From Paenibacillus castaneae (lineage in GTDB: Bacteria; Bacillota; Bacilli; Paenibacillales; Paenibacillaceae), in assembly GCF_002884445.1 (NCBI RefSeq), contig NZ_KZ614144.1, forward strand, positions 1,406,202-1,470,201: a stretch of 64,000 nt of DNA, written 5' to 3'. Position 1 is the first letter of the stretch; each line of letters begins with the position of its first letter. The notes beneath the pieces were generated by a model. The model was given only the letters and a program-made list of their open reading frames with translations, was not told the DNA's origin and did not search any database. Of the stretch, positions 33,018 through 41,358 are shown in pieces. The translations under genes were made by a program, and so were the position numbers.

Positions 33018-34016
33018 ATGTTTAAAACATTAAAAAGAAAATTAAATTGGACAGCTGCTGCGGCTTTGTTATCGATCGCAGTAGTCGTTACTGGATGCGG
33101 CCAAGCTAATTCCAATAATAGCAATGGAAATGCGGCGACTCCAGCAGCTTCCGATACACCTAAAGCGGAAGATGTTCGGAAAATTACACATGCAATGGGC
33201 GAGACTGAAATTAAAGGAACGCCAACTCGTATAGTGGTGCTAACAAACGAAGGAACGGAAGCGCTGCTGGGTCTTGGCGTTAAACCAGTGGGTGCAGTCA
33301 AATCTTGGACTGGCGATCCGTGGTATGATCACATTAAAGCAGATATGGAAGGTGTTACGGTTGTTGGCGATGAGAGCCAGCCGAACATGGAGCTTATTGC
33401 AAGCCTTAAGCCCGATCTCATTATTGGCAATAAATTACGACAAGAAAAAGTATATGACCAGCTTAATGCAATAGCACCAACCATATTTTCTGAGACGCTT
33501 CGCGGTGAATGGCAAGCTAACTTTAAATTGTACGCAGAAGCAATCGGCAAAAAAGCAGAAGGCGAAAAAGCAATTGCCGACTATGACAGCCGCGCAGCAT
33601 CATTTAAGGAAAAAGCTGGTGACAAGCTGAATCAGAAAGTTTCTGTTGTACGCTTTATGGCCGGCAAAACGCGTATTTACTTAGAAGATACTTTTACAGG
33701 AATTGCGTTTTCCAAGCTTGGCATTACCCGTCCTGATAATCAGAAATATTCAGATACATTTGTAGAAGAAATTACAAAGGAACGCCTTCCAGAAGTAGAC
33801 GCCGACATGCTGTTCTACTTCACGTATGATACTGGTGATGGTAAAGGAACAAGCATGGAAGAAGAAATGCTGAAGGATCCGCTTTGGCAAAGCCTTCAAG
33901 TAGTGAAGAACAATAAAGCGATTCGAGTGAGCGATGCGATCTGGAATACATCTGGCGGTGTAATTGCTGCAAACCTCATGCTCGATGAATTATTCAAAAT
34001 CTACGAAATAGAATAA
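33018..34016 (+). CDS. Iron-siderophore substrate-binding lipoprotein
   Basis: About 332 residues, class III periplasmic-binding fold anchored as a lipoprotein. The lipobox is VVTGC (Cys about residue 25), followed by an Asn/Ser-rich linker. The FecB/BtuF-type pattern is clear: RIVVLTNEGTEALLGLGVKPVGA, MELIASLKPDLIIGN, YDQLNAIAPTIF, SGGVIAANLMLDELFKI. It delivers ferric siderophore to the permeases encoded divergently. AAAGGGAG precedes the ATG at 33018; earlier in-frame starts would lack a signal peptide and run through the Fur box. Confidence 0.93.
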   Translation: MFKTLKRKLNWTAAAALLSIAVVVTGCGQANSNNSNGNAATPAASDTPKAEDVRKITHAMGETEIKGTPTRIVVLTNEGTEALLGLGVKPVGAVKSWTGDPWYDHIKADMEGVTVVGDESQPNMELIASLKPDLIIGNKLRQEKVYDQLNAIAPTIFSETLRGEWQANFKLYAEAIGKKAEGEKAIADYDSRAASFKEKAGDKLNQKVSVVRFMAGKTRIYLEDTFTGIAFSKLGITRPDNQKYSDTFVEEITKERLPEVDADMLFYFTYDTGDGKGTSMEEEMLKDPLWQSLQVVKNNKAIRVSDAIWNTSGGVIAANLMLDELFKIYEIE

Positions 34017-34030
34017 AGATTGATCATATG

Positions 34031-34071
34031 AAAAAGAAGCAGTCGATTTTTATCCGGCTGCTTCTTTTTCT
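34031..34071 (+). terminator. Terminator after the siderophore-binding protein gene
   Basis: AAAAAGAAGCAG (34031-34042) pairs with CTGCTTCTTTTT (34058-34069), an A/T-flanked intrinsic terminator. Confidence 0.85.
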
Positions 34072-34166
34072 GCATAAGGCTGTTCATCAATAAAAAGAGA
34101 AGGCATGGTTTGGATTGAATTGATAATGGTTAGTTGATAATAGAAGTATCTGTGCTTGGGAGGGAA

Positions 34167-35078
34167 TTGAAACTGAATCAGTATGAGGAGATTAAACAGG
34201 GTGAGAAGGGTGCATGGGTTAGTATCTGCTCCTATTTGTTACTTTCTACGCTTAAGCTCGTTGCAGGCTATTGGTTTGTGTCAGGAGCACTCGTTGCGGA
34301 CGGTTTTAATAACCTCACCGATATTGTTGCATCAGGTGCTGTCTTAATTGGCTTACGGATTTCGCAGAAGCCTCCGGACAAGGATCACCCTTACGGACAT
34401 TTTCGCGCTGAGACGATAGCGGCGTTAATGGCTTCCTTCATTATGGCTACAGTAGGCATTCAGGTTCTAATTAGTGCTATTAAATCTTTGTTTGCTTCGA
34501 ATCAACATATTCCGAATTTATTATCTGCCTGGATTGCTTTATTTGGTGCCGCTTGCATGGGAGCTGTATACTTTTATAATCGCAGGCTGGCTATTCGAAT
34601 CAACAATCAGGCGCTCCTAGCTGCCGCCAAAGACAATCTGTCAGATGCGCTTGTCAGTACGGGAGCGGCAGTCGGAATCATTGGCGCACAATTCGGGTTA
34701 CCGTGGCTTGATCCCGTTGCAGCAATAGCTGTTGGCGTTATTATTTGCAAAACGGCCTGGGATATTTTTTATAGCGCTTCTCATGCGTTAACGGACGGTT
34801 TTGATGAAAAAGAGCTATCCTCCTTGCGTTCTTCAATTGCAAAAACAAAGGGAGTGAAGTCAATTAAGGATATTAAAGCCCGCGTCCATGGAAGCCATGT
34901 TCTTATTGATGTTATCGTACAGGTTGATCCTGATCTCTCGCTAATTGAAAGCCATGAAATAAGCGATGAAATTGAGCAACGTATGAGGAAAAGGCACAAT
35001 ATTATGAGCGTGCATGTTCATGTGGAGCCTGACGGGCATTTGGATAATGCTGTGAACAAAGCTACAAAAATACATTAA
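34167..35078 (+). CDS. Cation diffusion facilitator transporter (YdfM-like)
   Basis: About 303 residues; exports divalent metal by proton antiport. Six membrane helices precede a cytosolic C-terminal domain. Zinc-type site residues are visible in ADGFNNLTDI (helix 2) and SDALVSTGA (about helix 5), plus DHPYGHFRAET between helices, and the C-terminal domain ends MSVHVHVEPDG. No ATG fits the N terminus. TTG at 34167 is listed, but CTG at 34173 aligns better with the Bacillus YdfM start and has GGGAGGG at better spacing; the TTG at 34134 lies before the SD. Confidence 0.9.
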   Translation: MKLNQYEEIKQGEKGAWVSICSYLLLSTLKLVAGYWFVSGALVADGFNNLTDIVASGAVLIGLRISQKPPDKDHPYGHFRAETIAALMASFIMATVGIQVLISAIKSLFASNQHIPNLLSAWIALFGAACMGAVYFYNRRLAIRINNQALLAAAKDNLSDALVSTGAAVGIIGAQFGLPWLDPVAAIAVGVIICKTAWDIFYSASHALTDGFDEKELSSLRSSIAKTKGVKSIKDIKARVHGSHVLIDVIVQVDPDLSLIESHEISDEIEQRMRKRHNIMSVHVHVEPDGHLDNAVNKATKIH

Positions 35079-35404
35079 TTCAAATCGGTAATTGTTTCCA
35101 ATGATTTGTGGCTAGGGTAAAAATGAGTCTAAAGTACCGTTTGTATAAATGGATATTTGAACCTTTAGAGCGTTGGGGCTGTTGCATAGCCCAGCCTACG
35201 GAGGAAAGGGTTAGTAGTTGATTAACAATGGGCATCTTCGAGTCGAAGATGTCCTTTTTGTATTTTTTAACTGTAAAGGCTTGAGGCTCTGTTCCCATTT
35301 CTGCAATTCGTCAAATAGGAAGAATGGACGATGCTTGTCTATGTCTGTCGAACTTACAATAGGGTGAGTTCCACAATATTTACACATCAAGGGAGACCAA
35401 CATC
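35079..35404 (+). promoter_or_regulatory. Intergenic leader with hairpins before the NlpC/P60 gene
   Basis: No gene is supported here. ACCTTT (about 35160) can pair with AAAGGGT (about 35210), enclosing a GGGGCT / AGCCC stem and the unpaired GCCTACGGAGG. A terminator hairpin then follows: GGGCATCTTCG (35230-35240) with CGAAGATGTCC (35244-35254) and five T's. Either this is only the end of the CDF transcript or it is a riboswitch-like attenuator for the wall hydrolase. I could not match it to a known riboswitch class. Confidence 0.4.
35230..35260 (+). terminator. Intrinsic terminator upstream of the NlpC/P60 gene
   Basis: An 11-bp stem (one G-T pair) with a three-base loop followed by TTTTTGTATTTTTT. 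Confidence 0.8.
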
Positions 35405-36433
35405 ATGAAATATAATATGAAGCAAAAAGTGGCAACAGCTACGATAACTGCAGCTTTAATGTTTAGTTCCATAGCAGCTCCTGCCGCTTGGGCATTACAA
35501 TCGGCTGAAGTTCAATCGGGTGTGAATTTTCGTTCTGCTCCGTCCACAAGCGCGTCAATCATTCGCAGCTTGAAAAAAGGTGAAGAAGTAACAATTATAG
35601 AAAAAGTAAATTCTTATTGGTACAAAATTCAGGACTCCAAAGGGAAAACAGGATACTTATCAACATCATCGAACTATTTGAAAGTTCAAAATAAGGTCGA
35701 ATCGAATATTGCAACAGCTGTCGTTAAAGCATCCGTTTCTTTCCGGAAATCGCCATCAACATCGGGAGAACGAATCCGCTACTTGAAAAAGGGAGAACAG
35801 GTTGCCGTACTCGCCAAGACGAATAGCTATTGGTATGAGGTGAAGGATAGCGATGGCATTCGTGGATATGTAAGCACACAAGACTCCTATTTGGATGTCA
35901 AAGGTACTGTTACAGGGGGCGTGTCATCGAGTGGAGGCAGCTCTTCGAATAACGGAAACGATACGTCAACAACCCTCCCAGAGGAATCTGTTAAAGGTTC
36001 AGTTGAAAAAGTAATCGCGGCAGGCATGAAATATATCGGCACTCCTTACGAATACGGATCTGACCGCAACACAACTACGACATTTGATTGCTCAGATTTT
36101 GTCAGACAAGCGTTTATTGACGGCGCAGGCCTGAAGCTGCCGGCTGACTCGCGTCAGCAAGGGGATTATGTGAAGAAAAAAGGCGGAACAACAACGAATT
36201 GGAAAAACCTAAAACGTGGCGACGTGGTTTTCTTCATGGACTATAAAGGTTCGAAAGCATCCGCATATACCGGAATAAACAAATCCAAGGCAGCTATCTC
36301 ACATGATGGCATATACTTAGGAGACGGAAAGATTCTACATACGTATTCCAAGGAGAGCGGCGGCGTGACCATCAGCAGCATGGAAGGCACACACTGGGAA
36401 TATCGCTTTTTATACGGCGGCAGCGCGCTATAG
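35405..36433 (+). CDS. Secreted SH3b-SH3b-NlpC/P60 endopeptidase
   Basis: A 342-residue peptidoglycan hydrolase that cleaves D-gamma-glutamyl bonds in wall peptides. The signal peptide ends near APAAWA. Two SH3b domains with parallel sequence follow (VNFRSAPSTSASIIRSLKKG and VSFRKSPSTSGERIRYLKKG, each ending in SYWYxxxDS.G..GYxST), then a Ser/Gly/Asn linker and an NlpC/P60 domain (about 200-342): Cys in FDCSDFVRQAF, His in SHDGIYLGDGKILHT, with RGDVVFF. The two SH3 units look like an internal duplication. AAGGGAGACC lies before the ATG. Confidence 0.94.
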   Translation: MKYNMKQKVATATITAALMFSSIAAPAAWALQSAEVQSGVNFRSAPSTSASIIRSLKKGEEVTIIEKVNSYWYKIQDSKGKTGYLSTSSNYLKVQNKVESNIATAVVKASVSFRKSPSTSGERIRYLKKGEQVAVLAKTNSYWYEVKDSDGIRGYVSTQDSYLDVKGTVTGGVSSSGGSSSNNGNDTSTTLPEESVKGSVEKVIAAGMKYIGTPYEYGSDRNTTTTFDCSDFVRQAFIDGAGLKLPADSRQQGDYVKKKGGTTTNWKNLKRGDVVFFMDYKGSKASAYTGINKSKAAISHDGIYLGDGKILHTYSKESGGVTISSMEGTHWEYRFLYGGSAL

Positions 36434-36495
36434 GGTTCATTCGAATTTCCAAGAGGCAATGCGGATTAAACCGCTGAAGGAAGTATTAAGCAAGC

Positions 36496-36530
36496 AAAGG
36501 GCTCTGTTGGCAACAGAGCCCTTTATTTAT
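36496..36530 (+). terminator. Terminator after the NlpC/P60 gene
   Basis: AAAGGGCTCTGTTG (36496-36509) pairs with CAACAGAGCCCTTT (36511-36524), followed by ATTTAT; the top base pairs will open as loop. Confidence 0.9.
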
Positions 36531-36580
36531 GAATATATATTACGTATTTGCATATTTAGAAATGAAGAAATAATACTGGC

Positions 36581-37213
36581 TTATGATCCAAGCCGTATAT
36601 TTGTATCTTCTGGTTGGTCAACTGCTGGTGCAGAAGTATTCTTTTCAAGCTCTTTTTTCTTGCGAAGTCTTTTGCGAAATAGGAGGAATATGACCACGAT
36701 TGGCACTGCGCCTAAGAAAATATATAACGATACGTTCTTAACCATGCCTTCTGCTGCCCGGCCGTAGAAATAGAATAGTAAGCCTACCGTATAAAACTTA
36801 AGCCCCCTTCCGATTGCCGCGTAGCCGATCAAGCGCCATAGTGGAAAATTTAAGCATCCTGATAAAATAGTAAATACTTTAAAGGGGATTGGCGTGAATG
36901 ATCCGATTAGAATAGCTGTTTCGCCATTTTTCTGAAATCGGTCGGTTGCACTGTCAATCCATTCTTTCTTTAAAAACTTATATAACACGGATTTTCCCAT
37001 TAGTTTGCCTAGGTAATACCCAACTGGAGTTCCTAAGAGGCAGCCTATATAGCCAACGGTGGCCAGCCATATTGCTGTAGAGGGATTGAGTAAGCTTAAT
37101 GATACTTGAAGGAAGAACGCTGGAATCGGAAAAATAACTGCATCAAAGAAAGCATGAATGAACAGTCCTAATGGTCCGAAATCCTTTAAAAAATCGATTA
37201 CAGCTTGAAACAT
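36581..37213 (-). CDS. DedA/VTT-domain membrane protein (YqaA-like)
   Basis: A 210-residue integral membrane protein of the SNARE-associated (VTT) superfamily. Five or so hydrophobic helices, with the conserved core GYIGCLLGTPVGYYLGKLMGK and FTPIPFKVFTILSGCLNFPLW, in which the Phe-x-Pro-x-Pro and Gly pattern typical of DedA-like lipid scramblases or transporters is visible. The C-terminal 25 residues are charged and cytosolic. AAGGAAAGGGAG lies before the ATG. It is monocistronic, convergent with the wall hydrolase. Confidence 0.85.
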   Translation of the reverse strand: MFQAVIDFLKDFGPLGLFIHAFFDAVIFPIPAFFLQVSLSLLNPSTAIWLATVGYIGCLLGTPVGYYLGKLMGKSVLYKFLKKEWIDSATDRFQKNGETAILIGSFTPIPFKVFTILSGCLNFPLWRLIGYAAIGRGLKFYTVGLLFYFYGRAAEGMVKNVSLYIFLGAVPIVVIFLLFRKRLRKKKELEKNTSAPAVDQPEDTNIRLGS

Positions 37214-37407
37214 TACCAGGCTCCCTTTCCTTCAACTAACCTGCACATAAAGCCAGCTTAACAACTGAACTAAGCGGAATTCCTTTATATGCTAATATAT
37301 GTTGCTGCTTGTTGAAAAAGCGCTTCGCGCTCCATATTTTATTATATCATATTTAATACGGTTAAACAGATGATAGGTGTCATACTTTTACGGCGCAATC
37401 TATTCAT

Positions 37408-37448
37408 AAAAAAACCGCTTAGCAGTCACCATTAACGATACTAAGCGG
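37408..37448 (-). terminator. Terminator after the malic enzyme gene
   Basis: CCGCTTAG (37415-37422) pairs with CTAAGCGG (37441-37448); on the minus strand the stem is followed by seven T's. Confidence 0.85.
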
Positions 37449-37489
37449 CACACACGGCAAGAACAGATTGCCGCTTATAACCATGTAAT

Positions 37490-38905
37490 TTATTCCCGAG
37501 GTTGTCTTCGCGAAACTCCGCTTTCCTGCGCGGCTTGAATGACGCGGCGGCGGACCTCCTCCACGACTCGCGTGTTGAAAACGCTTGGCACAATGTATAG
37601 ACGGCTTAGCTCATCATTACTAATGACAGATGCAATAGCTTCGGCAGCAGCAAGCTTCATTTCCTCGTTAATAATGGTAGCGCGGCTATCCAGCGCTCCG
37701 CGGAAAATTCCCGGAAAGCATAATACATTATTGATCTGGTTAGGGTAATCTGATCTTCCCGTTGCGAACACGGCTACAATATCCTCAGCCAGCTCCGGCC
37801 TAATTTCAGGCTCGGGATTTGCCATTGCGAATACAATAGGCTGCTGCGCCATCGTCTCAATAAGTTCTCGAGAAAGTATGCCCCCAGCTGATACGCCTAT
37901 AAATACATCAGCACCTTGAAGAGCTTCCGCTAAGCTGCCGCTGATTCGTTCCGAATTTGTATTCTCCGTATACCATTGCCACATTGGATTGTCATAGCTT
38001 TGCTCTGCGGTTAATATGCCTGCACGGTCGACCCCTATAATATGCTGGGCTCCTCCGGCAAGCAGCATCTTCGTGCATGCGATCCCTGCTGCGCCAATTC
38101 CGCAAACGACGATACGCGCCTCATGCAAGCTTCGTTCGGTCAGCTTGAGCGCATTAAGCAGGCCCGCATATAATACAACGGCTGTTCCATGTTGATCATC
38201 ATGGAAGACAGGAATATCAAGCTCCTGCCGCAGCCTCTTTTCAATTTCAAAGCAGCGAGGCGACGATATATCCTCTAGATTAATGCCACCAAATGCTGGC
38301 GCGAGATTTTTGATCGTAGCTATGATCGCTTCGGTATCCTGTGTATCGAGACAAATGGGGAACGCGTCCACATCAGCGAATTGCTTGAACAGCATCGCCT
38401 TGCCTTCCATAACCGGCATTGCTGCATAAGGACCGATGTTGCCTAGACCGAGTACGGCACTTCCGTCCGATATGACGGCAACTGTATTCCGCTTGATTGT
38501 AAGCGTAAAGGCCTTCGATGGCTCTTCATGAATGGCCTGACAAACTCTTGCGACATCGGGTGTATAGACGCGTGATAGGTCGTCACGGTTTTGTATCGGT
38601 GTTTTGGGCTGAATCGTTATTTTACCGCCGAGGTGCAGCAGGAAGGTGCGATCAGATATATGGATCAATCGAATGCCCGGCAATGCCCCTAATGCTTTAG
38701 TTAGACGCTCGGCAGCGCCTTGCTCCGCCATTTTTACGGTCAGATCGCGAATGCTCTTGTTTTTGTCCGTTTGAATGACGTCAATGGCGATAATATCCCC
38801 ATTAGCCTGCTCGATGGCTGTAGCCGCTTTACCGAATTGGGCTAGATGGGTATCCATCTCCAGCCTCAAAATAATGGTTTTCCCATCGGTCATTGGTGAA
38901 CTCAT
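37490..38905 (-). CDS. NAD(P)-dependent malic enzyme with N-terminal ACT domain
   Basis: A 471-residue cytosolic enzyme converting malate to pyruvate and CO2. Residues 1-85 form an ACT-type regulatory domain (IILRLEMDTHLAQFGKAATAIEQ). The catalytic part starts near 100 (YTPDVARVCQAI) and shows GSAVLGLGNIGPYAAMPVMEGK, the metal-site stretch DISSPRCFEIEKRL and DDQHGTAVV, and a Rossmann NAD site VCGIGAAGIACTKML. This is the short bacterial malic enzyme type. The ACT domain implies allosteric control by an amino acid or other ligand. AAGGGAGC precedes the ATG. Confidence 0.93.
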   Translation of the reverse strand: MSSPMTDGKTIILRLEMDTHLAQFGKAATAIEQANGDIIAIDVIQTDKNKSIRDLTVKMAEQGAAERLTKALGALPGIRLIHISDRTFLLHLGGKITIQPKTPIQNRDDLSRVYTPDVARVCQAIHEEPSKAFTLTIKRNTVAVISDGSAVLGLGNIGPYAAMPVMEGKAMLFKQFADVDAFPICLDTQDTEAIIATIKNLAPAFGGINLEDISSPRCFEIEKRLRQELDIPVFHDDQHGTAVVLYAGLLNALKLTERSLHEARIVVCGIGAAGIACTKMLLAGGAQHIIGVDRAGILTAEQSYDNPMWQWYTENTNSERISGSLAEALQGADVFIGVSAGGILSRELIETMAQQPIVFAMANPEPEIRPELAEDIVAVFATGRSDYPNQINNVLCFPGIFRGALDSRATIINEEMKLAAAEAIASVISNDELSRLYIVPSVFNTRVVEEVRRRVIQAAQESGVSRRQPRE

Positions 38906-38976
38906 AATAAACAGCTCCCTTCACTCAGATATACTATTTGGATAAAGGACTATAATTTATGCTTCATTTCAATGAG

Positions 38977-39015
38977 AAAAAAAGAAGGCCGTCACTGCAT
39001 GAGGCGCAGGACGGC
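38977..39015 (-). terminator. Terminator overlapping the end of the glucosyltransferase gene
   Basis: GCCGTC (38988-38993) and GACGGC (39010-39015) enclose a loop with further pairing potential; the minus-strand U-tract follows immediately. The stop codon lies inside the stem. Confidence 0.75.
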
Positions 39016-40107
39016 GTTTGGACAATTCGTCGGGTCATATTGTTGATTGCGTTTCGTTAGTAAGCTGTCCCTGAATTGGCCGGAAGCGTAAGGCTCGTGA
39101 ATGAGCGAAAACCATTTATCAACGGTATCATTCGAATCAAGCATTTCACCGTAGCCGTTGCTTATGAAGTATTCGCAGTTTTCTTCTTCTTGTCCAGGAA
39201 TTGGATCGTAAAACAACATAGGTATCCCTTTGCTCATACCTTCTGTGCAGGTCATCCCGCCTGGCTTCGTGATCAATAAATCCGATACATCCATAAGCTT
39301 GTTCACTTCACGCGTGAAGCCGAGAACATGAATGTTGGGGTGTTGAAAGAGAGGATCAGCCAGCATCTTTTCCTTCATCTTCTCATTAGAGCCAACGCAA
39401 TAAATAAGCTGTGTGCTCTCTCGCCACTTCGTCATATATTCCAGAGCATTATCTTCATACATGATGCCCCATCCGCCGCCCATAATAAGAACGGTAGGAA
39501 TGGCCTTTAATTGAAATTGCTCTCGAACAGCTTCCTTATCATATGTATGCCAGAAATTCGGATGAACGGGAATGCCAGTTACCTCAACGCTGTTTGCAGG
39601 TACGCCTTTTTCGATGAGACGGTCTTTCACAAGTGATGAAGAAACCAAATATCGGTTCACTTCCTTGCTGACCCATGAGCCGTGCGCATCATAGTCTGTA
39701 ATCAGCGTATACAGCGGCATATCAAGTCCTAGTCGCTTAAGCCTCGCCACCACCGCATTAGGTCCAGGATGTGTGCATACAATAAGATCCGGCTTCAATT
39801 GCGATATGACTTGCGATGTTTGTGTGTAAAACATACGATGAAGCGCCAGCTGCGTAAGCCGATTAAATGATTTTTTATAATTGCTTCGGTACATAAGGCC
39901 TACCATTTTAGGCTGCTTACTTACCGTTTTCCGATATGCGGATACGATCCAAGGACCTAGTACCGGATTAAGGAATTTACCAAGCTCGATGACACGGGTT
40001 TGAATTCCCGGACACAGCTGTTTTAATCCAACTGCGAGCGCATAGGCAGCTTGAGTATGACCGGAGCCAAAGCCTTCAGAGAGCAGAAGCACTCTTTTCT
40101 TACGCAT
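38992..40107 (-). CDS. Processive diacylglycerol glucosyltransferase-like protein (UgtP/MGDG type)
   Basis: A 371-residue GT28-family enzyme. The N-terminal MGDG-synthase domain has LLLSEGFGSGHTQAAYAL, HPGPNAVVARL and LITDYDAHGSWV; the C-terminal domain has MGGGWGIMYEDNALEYM and the nucleotide-sugar site TKPGGMTCTEGMSKGIPML. It likely adds glucose from UDP-glucose to diacylglycerol at the inner membrane face, making glycolipid or lipoteichoic-acid anchor. Length is close to Bacillus UgtP (382). AGGTGGA precedes the ATG. Divergent from kapB. Confidence 0.87.
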   Translation of the reverse strand: MRKKRVLLLSEGFGSGHTQAAYALAVGLKQLCPGIQTRVIELGKFLNPVLGPWIVSAYRKTVSKQPKMVGLMYRSNYKKSFNRLTQLALHRMFYTQTSQVISQLKPDLIVCTHPGPNAVVARLKRLGLDMPLYTLITDYDAHGSWVSKEVNRYLVSSSLVKDRLIEKGVPANSVEVTGIPVHPNFWHTYDKEAVREQFQLKAIPTVLIMGGGWGIMYEDNALEYMTKWRESTQLIYCVGSNEKMKEKMLADPLFQHPNIHVLGFTREVNKLMDVSDLLITKPGGMTCTEGMSKGIPMLFYDPIPGQEEENCEYFISNGYGEMLDSNDTVDKWFSLIHEPYASGQFRDSLLTKRNQQYDPTNCPNAVLRLMQ

Positions 40108-40310
40108 TCATTCCACCTACTTTTCTATTTCCATATTACGATGCAGGAGCAACTAACACAAGTTTTATCCGCGAGCGTTTCGAATAATGCGGTGGATAAT
40201 TTGTCCTAAACGGCGTATACGTATATGATTAGTATATGAAACCTTGATCAAACTATAATTACATATATTTTACTATCAGAAGGAAATAATAGAAATGGGG
40301 TTAATGATCG

Positions 40311-40706
40311 ATGGAACAAATGAATCAATTTGACCATAATCTAACAATTGGAGACATCGTGCAAGCGGAGGTTCGTTCTGGCCAGTATGTAGGCGAGCTT
40401 GTAGAGATTAATGGACCGCGTATGCTCGTTAAGGTGCTTGCCGTATTGAAGCATCCCGAGCAGGGTGATTTGCATAATCCGTATAATCCGGATGTTCCCA
40501 TGTTCCATGAACGCCGTGCTCTCAGCTACACAGAAAAAACAACGGTGCTAAAACGTGATGTAAAACGTTATTCGGGCCAAGTACCAGATTATAGCGCTTC
40601 ATTGAAGGCGGCGACGGCCGCTGAGATAGAAGCGCTTGACCGCTTGCAGCGCTGGGCTTCCAAAGGTCTTGAGCAGCTGCAGCAGCTTCAGAAGGAATAC
40701 AAATAA
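40311..40706 (+). CDS. kapB: Kinase-associated protein KapB
   Basis: A 131-residue protein matching Bacillus KapB: GDIVQAEVRSGQYVGELVEI, VKVLAVLKHPEQGDLHNPYNP, FHERRALSYTEKT and VPDYSASLKAA align clearly. KapB is needed for KinB-dependent activation of the sporulation phosphorelay. No lipobox is visible, so it is not obviously a lipoprotein here. KinB itself is not in the window. The SD is poor (AATGGGG before ATCGATG). Confidence 0.82.
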   Translation: MEQMNQFDHNLTIGDIVQAEVRSGQYVGELVEINGPRMLVKVLAVLKHPEQGDLHNPYNPDVPMFHERRALSYTEKTTVLKRDVKRYSGQVPDYSASLKAATAAEIEALDRLQRWASKGLEQLQQLQKEYK

Positions 40707-40728
40707 CCTAGCATTGACATGTTCGGCC

Positions 40729-40770
40729 AGCGCAGCAAGCGAGAAAAGTGCATGCTGCGCTTCTGTTCTG
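40729..40770 (+). terminator. Probable terminator after kapB
   Basis: AGCGCAGCA (40729-40737) pairs with TGCTGCGCT (40753-40761), followed by TCTGTTCTGT, a weak U-tract. Confidence 0.55.
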
Positions 40771-41358
40771 TATAGGTTGTATTCATAAAGCAATCACGCA
40801 ATTAAGATAGCCAATACTGGATTTATCTACGCTAATCATACCTCGCCTTGAACCATTTTAGTCATGTTTTCTTCGTAAAGTTTTACTTATAAAGCCCAAA
40901 TTGAAAGCTTCCTTAACTTGCTATACAAAAAACACGCATTGTTTTGCTAAAATAAGAGCAAACAACGGATGTCTGCTATCGTTAGGCCGCGTTTCGCCAA
41001 ACAAATTGTTAGTTCAAAAATGGAGTGAAAACAGCTCTGCCTACTGTAAAAAAGTACAAACATCTAGGCGACAATTATAAAAATATTAAATTGCTTCCCC
41101 TATAGCCGGATGATAAAATAATATAATAAATCGTATTGTCGCGATATACGAATTCGGTATGTATCAACTAAACGTAAGTGCTCTTCCGGAGCGGCTTAAA
41201 TCGTTTAACTTATAAATGGCAAGGAGCAGGCTGATGCGCTTCGCTGACTACCATTCTATGATAAAACAAGTCCAATAAAGCGTAATGCGTAATCATCGAT
41301 GCTTATTTCAACACGTTCACGCTTACCCAAAAATCTTCTCATAGAAAGGTTGCACACA
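40771..41358 (+). promoter_or_regulatory. Long upstream region of gltB with promoter at 41091-41119
   Basis: No ORF is credible. TTGCTT (41091-41096), a 17-base spacer and TAAAAT (41114-41119) form a good sigma-A promoter, giving a leader of about 230 bases before the gltB ATG. The leader has a small stem around GCTCttccGGAGC (about 41180). The AT-rich stretch before the promoter shows no motif I recognise, though it is the right place for a nitrogen regulator to bind. Confidence 0.5.

Noticed and set aside
35080..35298. Reverse-strand 72-codon frame in the leader of the NlpC/P60 gene
   Set aside because: It crosses the terminator hairpin, has no SD and no recognisable features.
36459..36767. 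Plus-strand 102-codon frame after the NlpC/P60 gene
   Set aside because: It passes through a strong terminator and lies antisense to the DedA gene.
41299..41358. Upstream ATG as start of gltB
   Set aside because: It would add 20 residues before the normal propeptide, and only ATG 41359 has a suitable SD.
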